Positions 15,847 through 24,073 are shown, counted from the stretch's first letter. The stretch is DNA of 64,000 bases from Rhodobacterales bacterium 52_120_T64 (GCA_002162875.1 MABA01000017.1:62001-126000), one strand, 5' to 3'. A program made the numbers and translations. Notes: generated by a model not told the origin, from the sequence alone.

Positions 15847-17780
15847 ACGATCACATGCCAACATTTGTGCGCTTTGAAGAAGGTGAAACCCCCGATGATT
15901 GGGACCTGGAAGAGAAAATCTTCCAGCAGGACACATCTTATAAATGCCCAACTTACATCCAGAAAACCGCGCCATGTTCCGGTTCGTGCCCATCTGGTCA
16001 CGATATTCGCGGCTGGCTAGCGATTGCTCGCGGTATGGATAAATCCCCGATCGAGGGGCAGTCCTGGCAGGAATATGCTTTCGCCAAGATGGTTGAAGCT
16101 AATCCTTTCCCTGCCTCTATGGGGCGCGTTTGTCCGGCACCTTGTGAATCCGGCTGCAACCGAAATGAAGTCGATGACTATGTTGGTATCAACGCTGTCG
16201 AGCAGTACGTCGGGGACTGGGCGAATGAAAACAACCTCAAACTTGCCGCGGTTGGCGCAGCAACCGGCCGCAAGATTGCGATTATCGGTGGTGGGCCTGC
16301 TGGCTTGTCGGCCGCATACTTTTTGCGCCGAGAGGGACATGAAGTTGTGGTTTACGATTCCAACAGCAAATTGGGCGGTATGATGCGTTACGGGATACCG
16401 GGGTATCGGACGCCACGCGAAATGCTGGACATCGAAATTGGCCGGATTATTGAAATGGGTGTTGCGATTCACCTGAATACTGCCGTTGGCACCGATGTGA
16501 CCATAGAAACGCTCGAAGCAAACTACGATGCGATTTTCTGGGCGATTGGTGCCCAAAAAGGTCGGCCACTACCAATTACGGGCTGGGACGGGACAGAAAA
16601 CTGCATTGACGGGGTGGAATTCCTCGACGCGTTTAACAAGGGCTGGGTTGTTGGAACGGCGCAAAAAGTTGTTGTCGTCGGTGGTGGTGACACCTCAATC
16701 GATGTTGCATCCGTTGCGCGCCGCCTTGGTCACGTTACAAATGTTGCGAAAACCGAACATTCTGATGGCACATTGATCGACTTCACCGCACAAGACACTG
16801 CAGGTGTTTTGTCGCGCGAAGGTATGCAGGCGACTTTGACGTCACTGTTCCCGATTGAACAGATGACAGCCGCAGCGCATGAACGTGATGATGCGAAACG
16901 TGAAGGAGTTGATCTTCGAGGCAGCGTTATGCCGCTAGAGGTTATCAAAGACGCAACCGGCAAAGCGATAGCGTTAAAATGTTGCGAATGCGACATGAAA
17001 GGTAATACACCAGTCCCGCGTGAAGGTACTGAATTCGAAATCGAAGCCGACATTATTATATCGGCTATTGGCCAATCAGGCGACTTTGAAGGCGTTGAAG
17101 ATTTCGACAATGGACGCGGCTTCATCGACGTGGACGCAGGTTACATGGTAAAAGGCCACAAGAAACATTTCGCGGGTGGCGATATCATCAAGCCTCACCT
17201 TCTGACAACCGCGATCGGTCATGGCCGCATTGCCGCTGCAACCATCACTGAATTTCTGGATGATGGCGAGATTGCAAAGCGTCCGACCATCGACTTGCAC
17301 CAGTTTAATCTTCTGGAAGAGCTGCATGCGCGCGGCAAAGATCCTGAAGCGTACAATCACAAACCAACGCGTGGCACGGATAGCGATAATTTTGCTGTTC
17401 ACAACTTCGACAACCGCTCTGAAGGCCAAATTGTTAAGCACACAGAGTTGTATAAGGGTCACTTCCCTTATGTAGCGCGCGAAATTCGCGACGAGGTGCA
17501 TATTGAGGGCGAAGATGTTCTTGGGAATTTCGAAGAGCGCGTTATCGCGTACACGGAAGAGCAGGCGCAAAAAGAGGGCGAGCGCTGCATGTCCTGTGGT
17601 ATGTGTTTCGAGTGCGATAACTGCGTGATCTACTGTCCACAGGATGCCGTATCCCGCGTCAAAAAATCTGATCGCACCCTTGGACGTTATGTTGAGACTG
17701 ATTACGGCAAATGTATCGGTTGCCATATTTGTGCCGACGTTTGCCCAACCGGTTACATTAAAATGGGACTCGGAGCATAA
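15843..17780 (+). CDS. dsrL: DsrL, NAD(P)H-linked iron-sulfur flavoprotein
   Basis: A 645-residue member of the glutamate-synthase small-subunit-like flavoproteins. In order it has an N-terminal cysteine region (APCSGSCPSGHDIRG), an FAD-binding motif IIGGGPAGLSAAYF (about residue 144), an NAD(P)-binding motif VVVGGGDTSIDVA (about residue 280), and C-terminal ferredoxin motifs CMSCGMCFECDNC and CIGCHICADVC. DsrL is essential for sulfur oxidation in A. vinosum, couples DsrAB-derived electrons to NAD(P)+, and supports the oxidative assignment of the locus. It overlaps dsrK by 4 nt and is followed 2 nt later by dsrJ. Confidence 0.96.
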   Translation: MNDHMPTFVRFEEGETPDDWDLEEKIFQQDTSYKCPTYIQKTAPCSGSCPSGHDIRGWLAIARGMDKSPIEGQSWQEYAFAKMVEANPFPASMGRVCPAPCESGCNRNEVDDYVGINAVEQYVGDWANENNLKLAAVGAATGRKIAIIGGGPAGLSAAYFLRREGHEVVVYDSNSKLGGMMRYGIPGYRTPREMLDIEIGRIIEMGVAIHLNTAVGTDVTIETLEANYDAIFWAIGAQKGRPLPITGWDGTENCIDGVEFLDAFNKGWVVGTAQKVVVVGGGDTSIDVASVARRLGHVTNVAKTEHSDGTLIDFTAQDTAGVLSREGMQATLTSLFPIEQMTAAAHERDDAKREGVDLRGSVMPLEVIKDATGKAIALKCCECDMKGNTPVPREGTEFEIEADIIISAIGQSGDFEGVEDFDNGRGFIDVDAGYMVKGHKKHFAGGDIIKPHLLTTAIGHGRIAAATITEFLDDGEIAKRPTIDLHQFNLLEELHARGKDPEAYNHKPTRGTDSDNFAVHNFDNRSEGQIVKHTELYKGHFPYVAREIRDEVHIEGEDVLGNFEERVIAYTEEQAQKEGERCMSCGMCFECDNCVIYCPQDAVSRVKKSDRTLGRYVETDYGKCIGCHICADVCPTGYIKMGLGA

Positions 17781-17782
17781 AC

Positions 17783-18223
17783 ATGAAACGGCTGATCATA
17801 GCTACAATTGTTCTGTTTGGCCTTGCGGTCGGCATGTCGCAAGCGGGATCGGTATACCCCGAGATCCCAATGGCGAGTGGCGAAGCGCATCCTGAAGGCA
17901 ACGAGTATTGGCGGGTCAACCACATGGATTTGTTGCGCCATGACCGTGACCTAACCATGCGTGAAGGCATTCGGGATACGGATGCTTCAATTGCGGAATG
18001 CGTGACATGTCATGCCGTGAATGGTCTCGATGCGAAGCCGGTGACGGTGAAAAGCGAAGACCATTTCTGTCGAGTTTGTCATGACTACGCCGCCGTAAAA
18101 ATCGATTGCTTCCAGTGTCATAACTCGATTCCACCAGAATTGAGTGGAGCATCTTTGATGTTCAAAAAACAGGCCAACACGCTCGAAGTTTTGATGGCAT
18201 ATATCGAGGGGCTTTCGCGATGA
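17783..18223 (+). CDS. dsrJ: DsrJ, periplasmic triheme cytochrome c
   Basis: A 146-residue exported cytochrome of the DsrMKJOP complex. The N-terminus (KRLIIATIVLFGLAVG) is a signal peptide or anchor. Three heme-binding motifs are visible: CVTCH, CRVCH and CFQCH. These contain all six cysteines of the protein. A. vinosum DsrJ was reported to use an additional cysteine as axial ligand for one heme; no such cysteine remains here, and the corresponding upstream region reads ASGEAHPEGNEYW. The rest (HMDLLRHDRD, EGIRDTDAS) follows the family. Its end overlaps dsrO by 4 nt. Confidence 0.94.
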   Translation: MKRLIIATIVLFGLAVGMSQAGSVYPEIPMASGEAHPEGNEYWRVNHMDLLRHDRDLTMREGIRDTDASIAECVTCHAVNGLDAKPVTVKSEDHFCRVCHDYAAVKIDCFQCHNSIPPELSGASLMFKKQANTLEVLMAYIEGLSR

Positions 18224-19005
18224 ATATTCCCAAATCGAGCCCGACAGGTGGATGTGGCGGCGGCTGCCCAACCAAAGAGAAGGGTGCCGATTTGCATCGC
18301 CGAGACTTCCTTAAAAGCGGTGCTGCGATGGCCACGGTAACGCTTGCGCCAGGTGTTACGCTGATGTCTATGGGCAGTGGTGTAGCTGCGGCGGCCAACC
18401 CTGATACGCGTTGGGGTTTGCTGATCGATGCAGCAAAATGCCCGTCCGATTGCTCGGCATGTGTAACCGCCTGTTCAGACGAGCACGGTTGGGAAAACAA
18501 TGGGGAACCGACCGACCCACAGTGGATCCGTAAAGTTACGCTAAAAAATCGTGATACCGGCTTCGAGAATTCGCTTCCGGTTATGTGCCAACATTGCGCA
18601 AATCCACCTTGCGTGGATGTTTGCCCGACGGGCGCCTCGTTCAAGCGCGAAGACGGGATCGTACTGGTCGATCGCCACACTTGCATCGGTTGTCGCTACT
18701 GCATGATGGCTTGTCCGTTCAAGGCGCGCTCGTTTGTGCACGAACCAGTGACTGGCCAAAAAGTGACTACTCCGCGTGGCAACGGAACGGTTGAAGGTTG
18801 CAACATGTGCGTCCATAAGCTTGACCGCGGTGAGGGAACCACTGCGTGTGTCGAGGCATGTAAAATCACTGGTAATAACGCTATGATTTTCGGGGATTTA
18901 AACGACGCTGAAAGTGACATCTCCAAGGCTTTGGCCAATTACCCAAGCATCGAGCTTCGCGCCGATCTGAAGCTGAACCTCGGCGTTCGCTACCAAAACA
19001 TATAG
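18220..19005 (+). CDS. dsrO: DsrO, periplasmic iron-sulfur protein (Tat-exported)
   Basis: A 261-residue ferredoxin-like electron carrier. The twin-arginine motif RRDFLKSG (about residues 27-34) begins a Tat signal, preceded by an unusual cysteine/glycine stretch GGCGGGCP that would be removed or stay cytoplasmic on maturation. Cluster motifs include CPSDCSACVTAC, CQHCANPPCVDVC, CIGCRYCMMAC and later CNMC/CVEAC, enough for three or four [4Fe-4S] clusters. It passes electrons between DsrP and DsrJ on the periplasmic side. Confidence 0.95.
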   Translation: MNIPKSSPTGGCGGGCPTKEKGADLHRRDFLKSGAAMATVTLAPGVTLMSMGSGVAAAANPDTRWGLLIDAAKCPSDCSACVTACSDEHGWENNGEPTDPQWIRKVTLKNRDTGFENSLPVMCQHCANPPCVDVCPTGASFKREDGIVLVDRHTCIGCRYCMMACPFKARSFVHEPVTGQKVTTPRGNGTVEGCNMCVHKLDRGEGTTACVEACKITGNNAMIFGDLNDAESDISKALANYPSIELRADLKLNLGVRYQNI

Positions 19006-19015
19006 GAGCGCTGCA

Positions 19016-20218
19016 ATGGAACGGATAATTTACCGCGAGCTGAAATCGACACCTCAGATTTGGGGATTTCTGGCACTGCTAGGAGTATTCATCGCAGCCG
19101 CTGGTGCTGTTGTGCTTTACATTGAACATCACGGCCATATCGTAACCGGGATGGACAACCAGATTGTCTGGGGTTTGCCGCATGTGTTCGCCATATTCCT
19201 TATCGTGGCAGCTTCCGGCGCGTTGAACGTTGCCTCCATCGGGTCGGTTTTTGGCAAAGTCGCGTATAAACCGATGGCGCGTCTGTCAGCCTTGTTGGCC
19301 GTCGCGTTGCTGGTTGGCGGATTGGCCGTTCTGGTGTTGGATCTGGGCCGCCCTGATCGTCTTATCGTGGCCATGACAAACTTCAACTTCATCTCGATTT
19401 TTACGTGGAATATCCTTCTGTATACGGGATTCGTGGCGATTGTTGCCGTTTATATGTTCACCCAGATGGCACGCGGCGTTCCAACTTATGCTGTGAAAAC
19501 AGCCGGCCTCGCAGCATTCCTTTGGCGTCTTATCCTGACAACTGGCACCGGTTCCATTTTCGGGTGGCTGGTTGCGCGTCAGGCCTACGACGCCGCAATC
19601 ATGGCGCCTCTGTTTATTGTACTTTCCTTTGCAATTGGTATGGCATCCTTTTTGCTGGTCACGATGGGAATTACACATTTGACGGGCCGCGCATTTGGTG
19701 CAGAACTTCGTACACGCCTTGCACGGCTTCTGGCGATTTTCATTGCCGCGCTAATGTTTTTTACCACGATGCAGCACTTGACCAACCTTTACGCTGCAGA
19801 GCATTGGGGGGTTGAGTCGTTCATCCTGCGCGACGGTGGCATCTACACAACACTGTTTTGGGGCGTCCAGGTTCTCGTTGGCGGTGTACTACCGATGGGA
19901 ATATTGTTTCACCCGACATTAGGAAAAGAGGCTGGGTTGGTTGTTCTTTCATCCTTGCTGGTAATTGCAGGCGGTTTCGCACAAATTTACGTTCTCGTGA
20001 TTGGTGGGCAGGCATATCCATTGGAAATATTTCCGGGTTACGAGGTGAGCAGCAGTTTTGCAGACGGGGTTATTAATTCCTACACACCGTCGATGCTGGA
20101 ATTAATTCTTGGTTTGGGCGGTGTGGCACTAGCGCTTGCGATCACAATAATCGGGATGAAGTTCCTGCGCATCTTGCCGAATTCTCTCTCGGATGCGAAT
20201 GTAGGTTCGAAAGTCTAA
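19016..20218 (+). CDS. dsrP: DsrP, NrfD-type integral membrane subunit
   Basis: A 400-residue protein with about ten transmembrane helices of the NrfD/PsrC family, which handles quinone at the membrane and pairs with DsrO. Recognisable segments are the ILLYTGFVAIVAVY helix and the conserved LDLGRPDR loop near residue 104. A TAGGAGCG ribosome-binding site precedes the ATG, 10 nt after dsrO. It completes the transmembrane complex DsrMKJOP. Confidence 0.95.
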   Translation: MERIIYRELKSTPQIWGFLALLGVFIAAAGAVVLYIEHHGHIVTGMDNQIVWGLPHVFAIFLIVAASGALNVASIGSVFGKVAYKPMARLSALLAVALLVGGLAVLVLDLGRPDRLIVAMTNFNFISIFTWNILLYTGFVAIVAVYMFTQMARGVPTYAVKTAGLAAFLWRLILTTGTGSIFGWLVARQAYDAAIMAPLFIVLSFAIGMASFLLVTMGITHLTGRAFGAELRTRLARLLAIFIAALMFFTTMQHLTNLYAAEHWGVESFILRDGGIYTTLFWGVQVLVGGVLPMGILFHPTLGKEAGLVVLSSLLVIAGGFAQIYVLVIGGQAYPLEIFPGYEVSSSFADGVINSYTPSMLELILGLGGVALALAITIIGMKFLRILPNSLSDANVGSKV

Positions 20219-20230
20219 TAGAGGTGCAAC

Positions 20231-21238
20231 ATGGAACAGAAATTACATCCGTTCGCCAAGTTCATACAAATTCTCGCGCGGGGTAAAACTAAAACCCGCG
20301 CGTTTACACTTGAGGAATCGCAAGAGGCAATGGCCATGATCTTGCGCGGGGAGGCAAAGCCCGAGCAGATCGGCGCTTTCCTTATGCTACTTCGTCTAAA
20401 AGAAGAAACCCCTGAGGAAATCGCAGGCTTCACCATGGGCACACGCGATACATTCGAATTGCCAGACAACATTCCAGATGTCGACGTTGACTGGTCTTCC
20501 TATGCAGGTAAACGGCGGCAGTTGCCGTGGTTCATTCTGTCGGCTTTGTTGTTGGCGCAGAACGGTTTCAAAGTTTTTATGCACGGGACAGGAGGCCATA
20601 CGCCGGGCCGAATTTATACACGTGAGACGTTGCAAAAACTAGGTTTTCCGATTGCTCATAGTTTCGATCAAGCGGTTGACCATCTTGCCGTTAGCAATTT
20701 TTGTTATGTATCATTGGAAGTTTTGTCTCCAAAGTTACGCGAGCTAATCGAGATGCGGCCGACATTCGGGCTTCGTTCGCCAGTGCATAGTTTTGCTCGT
20801 ATGTTAAATCCGTTTAACGCACCCGTGATGATGCAGGGTATTTTCCACCGTGGGTTTATGGACATTCACGCGGGTGCAGGTTTGCTGCTGGATCAACCGG
20901 TTACGACCGTATTTCGCGGTGAAGGTGGCGAAATTGAACGTCGCCCGAACAAACCAACCATTGCATGGACCGCCGCGAATGGCGAAATTACAAATGAAGA
21001 ATGGCCAGCCTTGCTACCAAACGGGCACGCTGTTGCGGACGAAGACATGGACATCCAGAACTTGATCGCGATCTGGCGCGGTGAACAATCCAGCGAGTAT
21101 GCCGAGGCTTCGGTCATTGGCACATTAGCAGTCGCTTTGAAATCCATGGGGCAGGCGGAAACTATTGTGGAAGCGCAAGCCATGGCGCAAGGCATGTGGG
21201 TCAATCGTGATAGGAGCGGCCTGCCCGTAGCAGCATGA
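20231..21238 (+). CDS. TrpD2/YbiB-like protein (glycosyltransferase family 3 fold) within the dsr operon
   Basis: A 335-residue protein with the two-domain fold of anthranilate phosphoribosyltransferase: an N-terminal helical domain (EAMAMILRGEAKPEQIGAFL) and an alpha/beta domain with a GTGG loop (HGTGGHTPGR) and a PTFGLRSPVHSFARMLNP segment like the TrpD family signature. It is not TrpD itself, since key phosphoribosyl-binding stretches differ, and it resembles the TrpD2/YbiB group, some of which bind nucleic acid. It lies 12 nt after dsrP, with an AGAGGTG ribosome-binding site, and overlaps dsrN by 4 nt, so it is fully integrated in the operon. I do not recall a dsr gene letter for it. A role in siroheme-amide formation or in assembly of the reductase is speculation from position. 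Confidence 0.8.
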   Translation: MEQKLHPFAKFIQILARGKTKTRAFTLEESQEAMAMILRGEAKPEQIGAFLMLLRLKEETPEEIAGFTMGTRDTFELPDNIPDVDVDWSSYAGKRRQLPWFILSALLLAQNGFKVFMHGTGGHTPGRIYTRETLQKLGFPIAHSFDQAVDHLAVSNFCYVSLEVLSPKLRELIEMRPTFGLRSPVHSFARMLNPFNAPVMMQGIFHRGFMDIHAGAGLLLDQPVTTVFRGEGGEIERRPNKPTIAWTAANGEITNEEWPALLPNGHAVADEDMDIQNLIAIWRGEQSSEYAEASVIGTLAVALKSMGQAETIVEAQAMAQGMWVNRDRSGLPVAA

Positions 21239-22614
21239 CCCCTAGACTTCTAATCGCGGCGGCGCATAAATCTTCGGGCAAAACGGTAATTTCGACAGGG
21301 CTTTCGCGTGCTTTTGCGATGCGCGACCTTACCGTCCAGACCTTCAAAAAAGGACCGGATTACATTGACCCGATGTGGCTTGGCTTAGCCAGCGGTCGCC
21401 CTTGCTACAATCTAGATTTCAACACCATGAACGACGAGGAAGTCCGCAACCTGCTTGGCAGTCGTTCAACTAACGCGGACATCGCTGTCATCGAAAGCAA
21501 TAAAGGATTGTACGACGGAGTCGATTTGCATGGGGCAGATTCCAACGCAGCGATGGCCAAGCTGATTAAAACGCCTGTTGTTTTGGTTGTTGATACAATG
21601 GGAACAACGCGTGGGATTGCACCCTTGTTGATGGGGTATCAAGCGTTTGATACGAACGTGAATATCGCTGGGGTCATTTTGAACAAGTCAGGTGGTCCAC
21701 GCCACGAAGGAAAGTTGCGAGCGGCCGTTGAAGAATACACTGACATTCCGGTTTTAGGCACGGTTGGTCGCAGCAGTGACCTTGAAATCGGTGAACGCCA
21801 TTTGGGCCTGACGACCCCCTCCGAAACAGGCATGATCCAAGGGGTAATTGATACGCTTGGCCGCCGCATGGCAGATTCCGTCGATCTTGATGCGCTGGTT
21901 GCAATCGCTGCAAACACGCCGGATTTCGAGTTTGCGCTGGCTGTGCCCATGGATAAATTTGCCCAAGGCCTTCGTATTGGCGTGGCCCGGGATACGGCGT
22001 TCGGGTTTTATTACCCTGATGATTTCGAAGCATTTGAAGCCGTGGGCGCGGAGTTGGTATTTTTTGACGCCATCAATGATACGAAATTGCCCGATATTGA
22101 CGGTTTGTTTATAGGCGGCGGCTTTCCCGAAACGTCAATGGCGAAACTCGAAGCGAACTCCAGCTTGCGCCATGAAATCAAACAGGCAATCGAGGGTGGC
22201 CTTCCAGCTTACGCCGAATGCGGCGGGCTGATGTATCTTTGCGAGACGTTGGAGTGGAAGGGTCAGACGCACAAAATGGTTGGCGTAATCCCCGGAAATG
22301 CCGTGATGTGCGAACGTCCACAGGGGCGGGGACACACACGATTAAGCCCCTCGGAAGATTGTCTTTGGCAGATTGATGGCGACACGTTCAATGCGCATGA
22401 ATTCCACTATGCCAAAGTCGATAATTTGTCAGCTGATACAAAGTTCGGCTTTGATGTCAAACGTGGCGCAGGCATTTCGGGCGGGCGTGACGGTATCGTG
22501 GTTAACAATCTGATGGCAGGCTTTTGTCATATGAGGAACACGGCTTCAAATAAGTGGATTAACCATTTCCTGCGCCAAGTAGCCAAGGTTAAAGCAAGTA
22601 AAAGCCCCGTCTGA
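21235..22614 (+). CDS. dsrN: DsrN, siroheme amidase (cobyrinate a,c-diamide synthase-like)
   Basis: A 459-residue CobB/CbiA-family glutamine amidotransferase. The N-terminal P-loop (HKSSGKTVIS), the FKKGPDYIDP motif and the C-terminal class I amidotransferase domain with its nucleophile cysteine in YAECGGLMYL and the downstream His in NAHEFHY are present. In dsr loci this protein converts siroheme to siroheme amide, the form found in DsrAB. A pure cobalamin-synthesis role is possible by family, but position at the end of the dsr operon favours DsrN. No dsrR or dsrS homologue follows, unlike A. vinosum. Confidence 0.92.
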   Translation: MTPRLLIAAAHKSSGKTVISTGLSRAFAMRDLTVQTFKKGPDYIDPMWLGLASGRPCYNLDFNTMNDEEVRNLLGSRSTNADIAVIESNKGLYDGVDLHGADSNAAMAKLIKTPVVLVVDTMGTTRGIAPLLMGYQAFDTNVNIAGVILNKSGGPRHEGKLRAAVEEYTDIPVLGTVGRSSDLEIGERHLGLTTPSETGMIQGVIDTLGRRMADSVDLDALVAIAANTPDFEFALAVPMDKFAQGLRIGVARDTAFGFYYPDDFEAFEAVGAELVFFDAINDTKLPDIDGLFIGGGFPETSMAKLEANSSLRHEIKQAIEGGLPAYAECGGLMYLCETLEWKGQTHKMVGVIPGNAVMCERPQGRGHTRLSPSEDCLWQIDGDTFNAHEFHYAKVDNLSADTKFGFDVKRGAGISGGRDGIVVNNLMAGFCHMRNTASNKWINHFLRQVAKVKASKSPV

Positions 22615-22628
22615 GCAGGCAGGGCTTT
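22601..22628. terminator. Probable bidirectional terminator between dsrN and tusA
   Basis: A 7-bp inverted repeat AAAGCCC/GGGCTTT encloses 14 nt, including the dsrN stop codon. On the minus strand it ends in a short T-run (GGGGCTTTTA), on the plus strand in GGGCTTTCACC. Its place between convergent genes fits a modest bidirectional terminator. Confidence 0.55.
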
Positions 22629-22649
22629 CACCAATTATTTACAACTGGA

Positions 22650-22874
22650 TTAGGATTTCTTTATTTCGAAGTTGTAGATGTCGCCTGACTGACCGGAACT
22701 AACCAGTTCGTTGCCAGTCTGACGGCAGAACGCGGAAAAATCCGCAACGGAACCGGGGTCTGTAGCTTCGATCGCCAGAACCTCGTTCGGGGACATACCC
22801 TTTAGTGCTTTCTTGGCTTTGATGATTGGAAGTGGGCAGTTAAGCCCTTTTGCGTCAAGTGTTTGATCGGCCAT
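22650..22874 (-). CDS. tusA: Sulfur carrier protein TusA
   Basis: A 74-residue TusA-family protein with the invariant CPLP motif (GLNCPLPIIKAKKAL), whose cysteine carries persulfide sulfur. In sulfur oxidisers TusA delivers sulfur to DsrEFH. It follows dsrE2 by 37 nt on the minus strand. The rhodanese that usually completes an rhd-tusA-dsrE2 unit is absent from this operon. Confidence 0.95.
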   Translation of the reverse strand: MADQTLDAKGLNCPLPIIKAKKALKGMSPNEVLAIEATDPGSVADFSAFCRQTGNELVSSGQSGDIYNFEIKKS

Positions 22875-22911
22875 ATTTATATAGCACCTTTCGTAGTTGG
22901 GTTATTCAGGA

Positions 22912-23418
22912 TTACATGAAGTAATTAATGTCAGCTTTGCCGGCAACTTCAATGGCGGTCGCCGCTCCACCGATTTCCACGCCATCGATTAGGTCAGTGT
23001 CTTTGATTTCGAATAGATCGAGCGTCATTTGGCATGCAATTAGTCGCACATCGGTTTCAACGGCAGCTTCACGGAGGTCTTCTATCGACGCAACACCCTT
23101 TTTCGCCATCATGTTTTTCATCATAGCTGTTACGCCTTTATCAGCACCAGGCAGGCCACCGATAATGTTTGGCATTGCCATGTGTCGACCCATCATAGGC
23201 ATTTCCATCGCAGGGTTGCCAAGTGTGGATATCTTTAGGTTCAAATCCTTTTTCAACAACCCAAGACCGTAAAACGTGAAGAACATGGTTACCTCCATAT
23301 CCATCGCAGCGGCGGTGGTGCCCAAAATGAAAGGCGGGTATGCCCAGTCAAGCGTGCCTTTGGTTGCGATAATCGACATACTTTTGGAATTGGTTCCGTC
23401 GTTTGCGTTGTCCAGCAT
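22912..23418 (-). CDS. dsrE2: DsrE2-like sulfur-relay protein
   Basis: A 168-residue member of the DsrE/DsrF/DsrH-like superfamily, DsrE2 type. It has a hydrophobic core with a methionine-rich middle (EMPMMGRHMAMPN) and a single cysteine, Cys129 (RLIACQMTLDLF), the likely persulfide site. The ATG at 23418 has a strong GGGAGGG site upstream. It pairs with tusA as is usual in sulfur oxidisers and is divergent from the ArsR-type regulator, which is probably its repressor. Confidence 0.9.
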   Translation of the reverse strand: MLDNANDGTNSKSMSIIATKGTLDWAYPPFILGTTAAAMDMEVTMFFTFYGLGLLKKDLNLKISTLGNPAMEMPMMGRHMAMPNIIGGLPGADKGVTAMMKNMMAKKGVASIEDLREAAVETDVRLIACQMTLDLFEIKDTDLIDGVEIGGAATAIEVAGKADINYFM

Positions 23419-23561
23419 GGCTGGCCCTCCCTCTAGGTTATATTGTAAATTCCTTTATTAGCATGAATGAATACTACTTTTGAATAAGAGTCAACAAAAC
23501 AAGGGAAAACCTTCGGATCATACCCGTGAAAACAACCGATCGCCCTTGCAAAATCATCGGA

Positions 23562-23589
23562 TTTGTATATTAGTAATCGCGTATACAAA
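23562..23589. promoter_or_regulatory. Inverted repeat upstream of the ArsR-type gene, candidate operator
   Basis: A perfect 8-bp inverted repeat, TTTGTATA and TATACAAA, separated by 12 bp, lies 20 bp upstream of the regulator start in the interval shared with dsrE2-tusA. The left arm continues into GTATATTAG, which recurs near 26365. Size and place suit an ArsR-dimer operator; binding has not been shown. Confidence 0.55.
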
Positions 23590-23609
23590 ACGAACGGGAT
23601 TTTCGCGGC

Positions 23610-23945
23610 ATGATCGAGAACATGAACCTTGAACAGATGGAAGAAAAGGCCTCCGAGGTAAGCGGGCTTTTGCGCGTGATGTCAAACCAATGGCGGCTGC
23701 TGATCCTTTGTAACTTGGCTCAGGGCGAGCATTCCGTGCAGGAACTGCAAAAGCTCGTTGGTCTTGGCCAGTCCGCCCTGTCGCAACACTTAGCTATTCT
23801 TCGGTATGAAGGCTTGGTGTCGACTCGCCGAGTTGCGCAGTCAATTTATTACTCGATTGCCAGTCCCGAAGCCGAAAAGCTTTTAGGCACGTTGTATGAA
23901 ATTTATTGTCTTGAGATTTTGGGCGACGGAACTGCTCAAGCCTAA
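23610..23945 (+). CDS. ArsR-family persulfide-responsive repressor, SqrR/BigR/SoxR-like
   Basis: A 111-residue winged-helix repressor. The recognition helix is in GLGQSALSQHLAILRYEGLV. Two cysteines, Cys34 (LLILCNL) and Cys100 (YEIYCLE), are 66 residues apart, the same separation as Cys41 and Cys107 of Rhodobacter capsulatus SqrR, which form a tetrasulfide bridge with reactive sulfur species. Arsenic-type CxC sites are absent. It lies between dsrE2-tusA (divergent) and the SoxT-like transporter (same strand, about 130 bp downstream), so it likely derepresses sulfur-transfer genes when reduced sulfur is present. Control of the dsr operon itself is possible but not evident. Confidence 0.9.
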   Translation: MIENMNLEQMEEKASEVSGLLRVMSNQWRLLILCNLAQGEHSVQELQKLVGLGQSALSQHLAILRYEGLVSTRRVAQSIYYSIASPEAEKLLGTLYEIYCLEILGDGTAQA

Positions 23946-23974
23946 GCTTCTAATATCCAAAAAATGGACAGACT

Positions 23975-23992
23975 ATCATATTCCAATATGAT
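23975..23992. promoter_or_regulatory. 18-bp perfect palindrome upstream of the SoxT-like gene, candidate operator
   Basis: ATCATATT-CC-AATATGAT is a perfect palindrome lying between the ArsR-type gene and the transporter. A related core (ATATTAGAATAT) occurs upstream of the Mrp gene. It probably binds the adjacent repressor and controls the transporter gene. Confidence 0.6.
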
Positions 23993-24073
23993 GTTGTATG
24001 TTGATTGCTACCCGGAAGCGTGTGAAAACCCACGGTTTGGGGCGGTACAACGTGACGCGATATGGGATATGTT

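Noticed and set aside
21235-22614. Annotation as cobalamin-synthesis CobB/CbiA
   Set aside because: The fold is the same, but coupling to the dsr operon makes DsrN the better assignment; the nearby cobalamin riboswitch belongs to cbtBA.
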